Assembly: GCF_004803895.1 (NCBI RefSeq)
Contig: NZ_CP021978.1
Location: 5,084,001-5,148,000, forward strand
DNA length: 64,000 bases
Origin: Streptomyces hawaiiensis
GTDB taxonomy: Bacteria; Actinomycetota; Actinomycetes; Streptomycetales; Streptomycetaceae
Direction of reading: 5' to 3'
The notes below the pieces were generated by a model, which saw only the letters and a list, made by a program, of their open reading frames with translations, searched no databases and had not been told where the DNA came from. Of the stretch, positions 16,535-22,816 are shown one piece after another. Position numbers and translations under genes: made by a program. Numbering within the stretch: the first letter of the stretch is position 1; the number at the start of each line of letters is the position of its first letter.

Positions 16535-17524
16535 ATGAACACGACCTACGCGGCACTCGGCTCGCTCGGCTCCATGGGCGGCCTGTTCTCCACCACCGTC
16601 CTGTACTCGATAGGGAGCGGCGTCGCCGTCGGCGGCGGCCTCGCCCTCCTCCTCATCGCCGTACGCGGGCTGCCCGCCAAGCCCGACCACGAGAAGCAGA
16701 AGGCCGCCGAGCGGGCCGGCGAACTCATCCGCTTCGCCGGCCGGCGCGGCTCCCTCGCCGCCATCGTCGGCCTGGTGGTCCTCGTCCTCACCCGCTGGGC
16801 CGTCGCGGGCATCGCGGCCGGCGTCCTCGTCTTCTTCTGGGACCGCCTCTTCGGCGGAGCCGGTGAGGAACGGGCCGCCATGCGCCGTGTGGAGGCCCTG
16901 GCCTCCTGGACGGAGTCCCTGCGCGACACCATCGCCGGCGCCGTCGGCCTGGAGCAGGCCATCCCGGCCTCGGCCCGCGCCGCCGCCCCCGTCCTGCGGC
17001 CCCATCTCGACGCCCTCGTCGACCGACTGCGCGCCCGCACCCCGCTGCCCGAGGCGCTCCAGCAGCTCGCCGACGAGATCGACGACGCCTCCGCCGACAT
17101 CATCGTCGCGGCCCTCATCCTCAACGCGCGGCTGCGCGGCCCGGGTCTGCGCCAAGTCCTCGGCGCCCTGGCCAAGTCGGCCCGCGAGGAGGTCGACATG
17201 CGCCAGCGGGTCATGGCCCAGCGCGCGTCGACCCGCCGCTCGGTGCAGATCGTCGTCGCGGTGTCCATCGCCTTCGTCCTCGGCCTGTCGATCTTCAACC
17301 GCGACTTCGTGGAGCCGTACGGAACGGCCGTCGGCCAGCTCGTCCTGGCCTGTGTCTGCGGCCTGTTCGCGCTCGGCTTCTGGTGGCTGCGCAAGCTGTC
17401 CACCATCGAGACGCCCGAGCGCTTCCTGGTCCGCGACGAGGCCTCCGTCCAGTTCGTCCGCCCGAGGACGCCGTCGCAAGCGCAGTCCCAGCAGCGGCTG
17501 CCGCAGGAAGAGGGGGCTCGCTGA
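16535..17524 (+). CDS. tadB: TadB-like inner-membrane pilus platform protein
   Basis: The 329-residue protein has N-terminal membrane helices (about residues 20-40 and 70-100). A cytoplasmic type II secretion F domain follows, containing EALASWTESLRDTIAGAVGLEQA and ILNARLRGPGLRQVLGALA, and then two C-terminal helices. TadB and TadC form the membrane platform on which TadA acts. ATG 16535 follows GAGCCGGG, and the stop overlaps the tadC start (TGATG). The C-terminal tail is Gln/Pro-rich. Confidence 0.9.
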   Translation: MNTTYAALGSLGSMGGLFSTTVLYSIGSGVAVGGGLALLLIAVRGLPAKPDHEKQKAAERAGELIRFAGRRGSLAAIVGLVVLVLTRWAVAGIAAGVLVFFWDRLFGGAGEERAAMRRVEALASWTESLRDTIAGAVGLEQAIPASARAAAPVLRPHLDALVDRLRARTPLPEALQQLADEIDDASADIIVAALILNARLRGPGLRQVLGALAKSAREEVDMRQRVMAQRASTRRSVQIVVAVSIAFVLGLSIFNRDFVEPYGTAVGQLVLACVCGLFALGFWWLRKLSTIETPERFLVRDEASVQFVRPRTPSQAQSQQRLPQEEGAR

Positions 17525-18447
17525 TGGACCTCACGATGCCGCTCGTCGTCGGTGCCGTCATCGGCCTGGGCATCTACGCCCTCGTCCGCGCCCTCATGCC
17601 CAGCAAGCGCAGCGCGATCTCGCAGGTCGCGCGGATCGACGCGATGCGGGCCCGCGGCTCGGCCTACGAGTCGGCCCGCGTCGAGCGGGAGAAGGGACGC
17701 CTGGGCGCGCTGCGGGCCGAAGTCGGCCTGCGCGTCTCCGAGTTCTATCTCCAGCAGGGCTGGGAGCAGCGCTCGCTGCGCGCGGACCTGGCGGTGCTGG
17801 ACCGCAGCTGGGAGAAGTTCCTGGCGACGAAGGTGCTGCTCGGCGTGGCCGGCCTGTTCTTCGGCCCGTTCCTGTTCGCCATCGTCTACACGCTGGGCTT
17901 CGGCCGGAGCCCGATCATCCCGGTCTGGCTGGCCCTGCTCTTCGCGGCGATCTTCTTCTTCCTGCCCGACCTGGAGGTCCGGCGGGACGCCGCCGACAAG
18001 CGGCGCGACCTGCGGCGCGTGATCGGCGCCTACCTCGACCTGGTGTCGATGAGCCTCGCCGGCGGACGCGGCCTGCCCGAGGCCCTGATGGCGGCGGCCG
18101 AGATCTCCGACGGCTGGGCCAACCAGCGCATCCGCAACGCCCTGTCCGATGCCCGCATCACCGGAGTCAGCCAGTGGCAGGCGCTCGGCGCGCTCGGCGA
18201 GGAGATCGGAGTCGAGGAACTCAAGGACCTCTCCGCCTCCCTGGCCCTGGTCGCGGACGACGGTGCCAAGGTCCGCGAGTCCCTCGCCTCCCGCGCCGAG
18301 ACCATGCGGCACCGCGAACTCGCCGACATCGAGGGCAGCGCGGGCGAGAAGTCCCAGTCGATGCTCGTGGCGCAGCTGTTGCTGTGCGCCGGGTTTCTGG
18401 TGTTCCTGATCTTTCCGGCGGCGATGCGGGTGTTCCAGGTGCAGTGA
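17524..18447 (+). CDS. tadC: TadC-like inner-membrane pilus platform protein
   Basis: The 307-residue protein has an N-terminal helix (residues 6-24), two central helices (about 100-120 and 127-145), a type II secretion F domain (LDLVSMSLAGGRGLPEALM and VRESLASRAETMRHRELA) and a final helix near the C-terminus. It pairs with TadB in the pilus platform. The ATG at 17524 shares one base with the tadB stop; the frame further upstream is only a shadow of tadB. It ends 75 bases before the pilin gene. Confidence 0.9.
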   Translation: MDLTMPLVVGAVIGLGIYALVRALMPSKRSAISQVARIDAMRARGSAYESARVEREKGRLGALRAEVGLRVSEFYLQQGWEQRSLRADLAVLDRSWEKFLATKVLLGVAGLFFGPFLFAIVYTLGFGRSPIIPVWLALLFAAIFFFLPDLEVRRDAADKRRDLRRVIGAYLDLVSMSLAGGRGLPEALMAAAEISDGWANQRIRNALSDARITGVSQWQALGALGEEIGVEELKDLSASLALVADDGAKVRESLASRAETMRHRELADIEGSAGEKSQSMLVAQLLLCAGFLVFLIFPAAMRVFQVQ

Positions 18448-18521
18448 GCCGTGCATGAGCCTCGCAGCGACCTTCACAACTCCAGAACTTCCGTGAACCG
18501 ATTTCGAAAGGACAAGACGTC

Positions 18522-18773
18522 ATGAACGGACGCAACTTCCACACCGGCATCCCTGCCGTGGACTTCCTCGTCACCTTCCTCCAGGCCCGCACCGAGCGTG
18601 CCCGCTCCAGCGAGCTGGACCGCGGCGCCTCCGCGGTCGAGTGGGTCATCATCTCCGCGGTCGTCGTGGCGATCGTCGGTGTCGTGGCCGCCATCATCAA
18701 CGCCGCGCTGAGTGAGGGCGCCAACAAGGTCGGCGACTGCATCAAGGGTGCGGACGCGGGCAAGACCTGCTGA
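18522..18773 (+). CDS. flp: Flp/Tad pilin-like protein
   Basis: At 83 residues this is the expected size for an Flp-type pilin. A hydrophilic head with a basic patch precedes RGASAVEWVIISAVVVAIVG, a pilin-like junction with Glu four residues after the Gly-Ala-Ser and a long hydrophobic helix. Two Cys residues near the C-terminus (CIKGADAGKTC) could form a disulfide. The prepilin peptidase at 25807 is the likely processing enzyme. The head before the cleavage region (about 35 residues) is long for a prepilin leader. The ribosome-binding site GAAAGGAC precedes the ATG. Confidence 0.85.
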   Translation: MNGRNFHTGIPAVDFLVTFLQARTERARSSELDRGASAVEWVIISAVVVAIVGVVAAIINAALSEGANKVGDCIKGADAGKTC

Positions 18774-18802
18774 TCGTCTCAGGAGCAACGAGGTTCACGG
18801 GG

Positions 18803-19264
18803 ATGCCGGCAGACGTGGGCAGACGGGCACGCCGCTGGGTGCGGGCCGTACGGAAACGGGCGGCCACCCGCGGCGACTCAGGCATGACCGCGATCGAGTT
18901 CGTGCTGCTCACCCCGGTCCTCTTCTTCATGATCTTCGCGACCGTGCAGTTCGCCCTGTACTTCTTCGCGGACCACGTCGCCCAGGCGGCGGCCCAGGCC
19001 GGAGCCCGCAAGGCCCGCGCCACGGCCGACGAACAGCCGGGCGCGTGGCGGGGCGAGGCGCGGGACGTGGTGGACAGCTACATCCGGCAACTGGGCCCGC
19101 AGCTGGTGCTGTCCCCGGACGTGACGATGGTGCAGCCTGAGCAGAACACGGTGGGCGTGGAGATCGCGGCGAGGGTCCCGACGGTGTTCCCGGGGCTGGA
19201 TCTGACGGTGCACGCGCAGTCGGTGGGGCCGGTGGAGCGGTTCGTACAGGAAGAGGGGAACTGA
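18803..19264 (+). CDS. TadE-like pseudopilin
   Basis: The 153-residue protein has a basic head, then GDSGMTAIEFVLLTPVLFFM, the TadE signature with the conserved Glu before a hydrophobic helix (about residues 32-55). The helix continues into an Ala-rich amphipathic segment (VAQAAAQAGARKARA) and an extracellular beta domain. TadE-type proteins are minor pilins or assembly factors. It lies 29 bases after the pilin gene and is directly adjacent to the next pseudopilin gene. Confidence 0.85.
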   Translation: MPADVGRRARRWVRAVRKRAATRGDSGMTAIEFVLLTPVLFFMIFATVQFALYFFADHVAQAAAQAGARKARATADEQPGAWRGEARDVVDSYIRQLGPQLVLSPDVTMVQPEQNTVGVEIAARVPTVFPGLDLTVHAQSVGPVERFVQEEGN

Positions 19265-19693
19265 ATGTCCGTCCCTTCTCATCCCGAGGGCCGCTGGTCC
19301 GCGGACGACAGCGGCCTGTCCACCGTCGAGGTCGTGATCCTCGCCCCGGTGATGATCCTGTTCATCCTGGTCCTGGTGGCCTTCGGCCAGCTCGTGGACG
19401 GCCGCGGAGCGCTCGACGGCGCGGCCCGGGACGCGGCCCGCGCGGGTTCGATCCAGAAGGACCACGCGACGGCCATCGCCGAGGCCAGGAAGGCCGCCGA
19501 GGCGAACCTGACGGACGTCTGCTCGGGCCCGGTGTCCGTCGTCCAGACCAGCCAGGGCTTCGAGCCGGACACCATCTTCACGGTCGAGGTGAGCTGTCAG
19601 GTGCGGGGTCTCGCCATGCTCGGTCTCGACGTGCCGACGACGCTGACGGCGAGCTTCAGCTCCCCGCTCGACCCGTTCAGGAGGTCGGCATGA
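19265..19693 (+). CDS. TadE/TadF-like pseudopilin
   Basis: This 142-residue protein shows DSGLSTVEVVILAPVMILFI, again Glu before a long hydrophobic helix, followed by ALDGAARDAARAGS and a small beta domain with two Cys (about residues 87 and 112). It starts immediately after the stop of the preceding TadE-like gene and ends four bases into the next gene (ATGA), so the three pseudopilin genes are one translational unit. Confidence 0.82.
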   Translation: MSVPSHPEGRWSADDSGLSTVEVVILAPVMILFILVLVAFGQLVDGRGALDGAARDAARAGSIQKDHATAIAEARKAAEANLTDVCSGPVSVVQTSQGFEPDTIFTVEVSCQVRGLAMLGLDVPTTLTASFSSPLDPFRRSA

Positions 19694-20160
19694 GCCGGCT
19701 CCGGCTGTACGTGCGATCGTGTGGGGCGGCCCGTCGCGCACATCTGGACGACCGGGGCTCCGGCGCCGGCGCGGTCATCATCTTCACGCTCGTCTTCCTC
19801 TCGCTCTCCGCGTTCGTCATCGACGGCGGCCTGTCCATCTCCAAGCGGGAACGCGCCGCCGACATCGCCGAACAGGCGGCCCGCTACGCCGCCCAGGACA
19901 TCGACCGCGACGCCCTCTACGAGAACGAGGGCGGTCCCGCCCCGATCAACTTCGAGAACTGCGGCGCCCGGGTGAAGGCCTTCGCCCGCGAGATGGACAT
20001 GACGGGCGCGGACATCGGAGCGACCCACTGCGTGGCGGCGAACGCCGAGCAGGTCGAGGTCGAGGTCCAGCTCACGTACTCCCCGGTCTTCACGGGGATG
20101 TTCTACGGCGGCGACGTGGTGGTCCACGGCCGGGCGGTGGCGCAGAACGAGGTCGGCTGA
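19690..20160 (+). CDS. TadG-like pseudopilin / Flp pilus-assembly protein
   Basis: The 156-residue protein has DDRGSGAGAVIIFTLVFLSLSAFVIDGGLSI in its N-terminal third: a membrane helix without the usual Glu, as in TadG-type proteins. Then ERAADIAEQAARYAAQDID and a beta-rich extracellular part with two Cys follow. It is much shorter than classical TadG, which carries a VWA domain, so it may be only the pilin-like part. It is the last gene of the pilus transcription unit, starting at an ATGA overlap with the preceding gene. Confidence 0.78.
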   Translation: MSRLRLYVRSCGAARRAHLDDRGSGAGAVIIFTLVFLSLSAFVIDGGLSISKRERAADIAEQAARYAAQDIDRDALYENEGGPAPINFENCGARVKAFAREMDMTGADIGATHCVAANAEQVEVEVQLTYSPVFTGMFYGGDVVVHGRAVAQNEVG

Positions 20161-20311
20161 GCCGATCTCGAACATTCGGCGAATCTGCACACCGTTCACT
20201 GTGAGGATGGGACGGAGTGGGGGAGATCCTGAGCCCGGCCCATTTCCCGAGCTGTGGACCACATTTCTGTTTCGCGATGTGGCGGAACGTGTGAAGACCA
20301 CCAGCCCCCTG

Positions 20312-20327
20312 GTGACCGAATGGTCAC
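20312..20327. promoter_or_regulatory. Inverted repeat upstream of the double-glycine peptide gene
   Basis: GTGACC and GGTCAC flank GAAT, a perfect 6-4-6 palindrome about 130 bases before the peptide start. A -10-like CATAAT lies downstream at 20364-20369. It could be an operator for the peptide gene. The factor is unknown, and its spacing differs from the 14-base Crp consensus. Confidence 0.35.
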
Positions 20328-20456
20328 ACCCATGAATTCGCCCTCCGAAACTCAACTCCCACTCATAATCGCTGACTGGCCGTGCCTTCTTCCGACGTGC
20401 TTTGATCGGTCGCGCTCGAGCACTTCGAATTTTTGAAACGAAGGGAACCGCCTTCC

Positions 20457-20687
20457 ATGGCCTTCACCCCGCAGATCCAGACCGCCCAGATGTCCGACGC
20501 CGAGCTGGACACCATCGCCGGCGGCCAGGCGGGTGGCGCCACCGCGGGTGCCGGCGCCGCAGCCGGTCTCTACGTCGAGACCACGGCCGCGGGCCTCACC
20601 GCCGGCGTCGGCGGCGGCGTGGGCCTCGCCCTCTCGCCGCAGGGCATCGCGGCGGACCTGCACCTCAACGCCGCTGTCGCTTCCTGA
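20457..20687 (+). CDS. Double-glycine leader peptide (bacteriocin/RiPP-like precursor)
   Basis: The 76-residue product has a leader ending in MSDAELDTIAGG, the classic double-glycine signal (acidic and hydrophobic residues at the usual places, GG at residues 22-23) recognised by peptidase-containing ABC exporters or LanM/LanT-type systems. The predicted core (53 residues) is Gly/Ala-rich with few Ser/Thr and no Cys, so a lanthionine-bridged product is unlikely. A linear or membrane-active peptide is more plausible. AAGGGAA precedes the ATG, and a strong hairpin terminator follows the stop by 14 bases, so it is a single-gene unit. No maturation or transport gene lies nearby. It is separated from the Tad operon by about 300 bases. 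Confidence 0.7.
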   Translation: MAFTPQIQTAQMSDAELDTIAGGQAGGATAGAGAAAGLYVETTAAGLTAGVGGGVGLALSPQGIAADLHLNAAVAS

Positions 20688-20701
20688 CAGAACGCGCGCG
20701 A

Positions 20702-20733
20702 AAAGGCCCCGGATCTTCGGATCCGGGGCCTTT
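20702..20733. terminator. Strong intrinsic-type hairpin between convergent genes
   Basis: The arms AAAGGCCCCGGATC and GATCCGGGGCCTTT are perfectly complementary over 14 base pairs and close on a TTCG tetraloop. The A-run at one side and T-run at the other let it work in both directions, for the peptide gene (plus) and for the secreted-protein gene (minus) ending at 20793. Confidence 0.85.
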
Positions 20734-20792
20734 CGCGTCTCTCGGGCAGCGGTCCGCCCGCCCCCGCAATGCGTTGACCGTCAGGTGCCGCC

Positions 20793-21860
20793 TCAGCGGT
20801 TGATCGACTGGATCTCCTGGACGTTCATGTCCTGCGTGGTCTCGAATGTGCCGTCCGGAAGGTCGCCGCCGGAGCCGTCGGAGCCCTCCCAGGTGATCTG
20901 CCAGGTGACGCTGGCCGAAAGCTGGTACGGGGCGCCGTCGGTCGCGCGGAGGTAACGGATGCCGCACGGCGGGGTCTTGTCGGCGGCGCCCTTGGTGTAC
21001 GGCGTCCCGATGGAACCGTCGTCGTTGATCTCGCAGTCGCCGGAGGCCGGGAAGACCTCGGCGTCCTTGGTGCCAGGGTTCAGGTGCAGGGCGACCGGCT
21101 TGGCGGTGGTCTCCGCCCACAGGCCCGTACCCGGGAGCTCCGCGCGCACCTTGACGTCCTGGAAGGTGCCCTTGTCCAGCCAGACCCAGGTCGGCAGGTT
21201 CACCGTCGACCTGGCCGCCGGCTTCAGCTCCACCTCCGTCTCGGGGACCTTCACCTTGTCGTAGGCGTAGTCGGCGAGGGTCTCGGCCGTGGGAGCGTTC
21301 GGGTCGTCGGGGATCTGGCCCGCGTCCTGCCAGAACATGAGCCGACTGCACAGCGACGTGTCGTCGATCGCGGTGACGTCCGGAGCCACTCCGCGCCAGA
21401 AGTAGCCCTTCTTGCCGAGGTTGTAGTTCTTGTACCCCTTCACGGCGGCCGGCTTGGTGAAGATGGTGTTGGCGTCCTTCTCGTCCCTGAAGTGGTCGGT
21501 CCAGAGTTCCGAGCCGTACCAGCCGTCACGCAGACCGACATCGCCGCTGCCGTCGTTCTCCGAGAAGTTCTTCAACTGCTCGGGGGTGAACACGGGCTCG
21601 TACCAGCAGGGCGGCGGCTTCCAGTTCACGTCCGTCGACGCGACGGTGCCCTGTTTGCCGCCGGTGGGGCCGCTGGTCTGCGTGACCTTGATCCGGGACT
21701 GTGAGGCGGAGGCGGAGAGTTCACCGCTGTCGTTGGTGCCACCTCGCACATCGCTGCCGGGGCCTCCGAAGGCGCCGGCCGGCGACGAGCTCAGCAGTGT
21801 CACGACCAGGGACGTCGTGATCAGGGGTATCGCTCGGTGCGGCGCCTTCACCGGGAGCAC
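20793..21860 (-). CDS. Secreted protein of unknown function near the Tad locus
   Basis: The 355-residue protein has a Sec signal peptide (basic head, then a hydrophobic stretch and SSSPAGAFG as the probable cleavage site near residues 28-30). The mature protein is Trp/Tyr-rich with at least four Cys (PPCWYEP, LCSRL, GDCEIN, PPCGIRY) that could form two disulfides. A beta-rich C-terminal half includes SASVTWQITWEG. There is no enzyme motif I recognise. Its start overlaps the end of the lipoprotein gene at 21848, so the pair is co-transcribed. Its position facing a pilus locus suggests an accessory surface protein, by context only. Confidence 0.75.
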   Translation of the reverse strand: MLPVKAPHRAIPLITTSLVVTLLSSSPAGAFGGPGSDVRGGTNDSGELSASASQSRIKVTQTSGPTGGKQGTVASTDVNWKPPPCWYEPVFTPEQLKNFSENDGSGDVGLRDGWYGSELWTDHFRDEKDANTIFTKPAAVKGYKNYNLGKKGYFWRGVAPDVTAIDDTSLCSRLMFWQDAGQIPDDPNAPTAETLADYAYDKVKVPETEVELKPAARSTVNLPTWVWLDKGTFQDVKVRAELPGTGLWAETTAKPVALHLNPGTKDAEVFPASGDCEINDDGSIGTPYTKGAADKTPPCGIRYLRATDGAPYQLSASVTWQITWEGSDGSGGDLPDGTFETTQDMNVQEIQSINR

Positions 21861-22495
21861 TTCCCTCGTTCACCGCGCACCGACGAGTTCTGCCACACGC
21901 CCTGCTCGTTCTTCGTCAGGGAGAGCGAGTAGAGGACGTAGGGGTTCGTGCCCGCCGGGTTTCCCTCGACCTTGCCGGTCTTGCGGTTCCTGGTCTTCGC
22001 CTCGGTCTCGTCCGTACAGTAAGTCAGCGCCGCTCCCTTGCCGTTCTCGGCCAGGGTGACCTTGGGATTGAAGACGGGCAGCTTGCCGATGACGGTGAAA
22101 CCCTTGTCCGTGTAGGACTTGATCCACTGCTTGGTCTGTCCGTGAACGCCTTCGGTGTCGTAGAAGGCGACGGCTTCACTGTCGGGGTCGTTCGCGATGA
22201 CCGCCGCGTATCCGGCCCGGAGCTCCTCCTTGCCGTCGTTCAACACCGCCTGCTCGACAGGATCGCTGCTCGTCCAGTTCTCGAACGTCAGCTGGAAGCT
22301 GCTGGGGAGCTTGATGACCGGGCGCTTGACGCCGGGCGCCGAGGACGACGGCGAGGCCGACGGGCTGCCCGAGCTGTTGCCCGCGCCCTTGATGTCGTCC
22401 GACGGCGAATCATCACCCCCGCCGCAGGCGGTCAGAAGCAGCGCTGCCGCCGTGGCAAACGCGGCGGCAGTCGTGGGCAGTGCGCGGCGGGCCAC
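21848..22495 (-). CDS. Lipoprotein near the Tad locus
   Basis: The 215-residue protein has a lipoprotein signal with lipobox LLTAC (Cys at about residue 24) followed by a Gly/Asp/Ser/Pro-rich linker. The globular part (about residues 60-215) resembles an NTF2/cystatin-like fold: a helix around VEQAVLNDGKEELRAGYAAV, then curved strands. It has two Cys (TYCTDE and the C-terminal GKCSR). GTG 22495 follows GGGGAGA. The gene overlaps the downstream secreted-protein gene by 13 bases. The substrate or partner is unknown; an envelope role with its neighbour is likely. Confidence 0.75.
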   Translation of the reverse strand: MARRALPTTAAAFATAAALLLTACGGGDDSPSDDIKGAGNSSGSPSASPSSSAPGVKRPVIKLPSSFQLTFENWTSSDPVEQAVLNDGKEELRAGYAAVIANDPDSEAVAFYDTEGVHGQTKQWIKSYTDKGFTVIGKLPVFNPKVTLAENGKGAALTYCTDETEAKTRNRKTGKVEGNPAGTNPYVLYSLSLTKNEQGVWQNSSVRGERGKCSR

Positions 22496-22711
22496 AGTTG
22501 ATCTCCCCCGTAGTTTCGGTGTACGCGACAGGGAACGAAGCTATCAGTGGTGGATCACGACGCCATGAGAGGCCGTGGGGGATTGTGTGGGGAAGGTGAG
22601 GAGTGTACGTAGCGATCGCGAAGGGACGTGATCGTCAAGTCCGGCCGCAGGGGCCGACGCCCGTAGCCACAAGGGCAAAACGGACGGCGGTGAGGTTCCT
22701 TACCTCTGCCC

Positions 22712-22741
22712 TTCGACGACCCCACTAAAGGTCAATAAGAT
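22712..22741 (+). promoter_or_regulatory. Candidate promoter of the LysM/BTAD gene
   Basis: TTCGAC at 22712-22717 and TAAGAT at 22736-22741, 18 bases apart, resemble a housekeeping promoter and lie about 75 bases before the ATG at 22817. A small inverted repeat (GAGGT, five bases, ACCTC) lies just upstream at about 22693-22707. Confidence 0.35.
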
Positions 22742-22816
22742 CTCTGTAGGCTCAGCACACCCCTTACCCGCAGCTCGGCCTCACCCCACTCCACACACGA
22801 CCCCAGGACACCCGCC

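Noticed and set aside
20312..20327. Crp site upstream of the double-glycine peptide
   Set aside because: The palindrome is 16 bases with N10 between GTG and CAC, whereas the Crp consensus is 14 bases with N8.
20457..20687. Class II lanthipeptide precursor
   Set aside because: The leader fits, but the core has no Cys and few Ser/Thr, so lanthionine rings cannot form.
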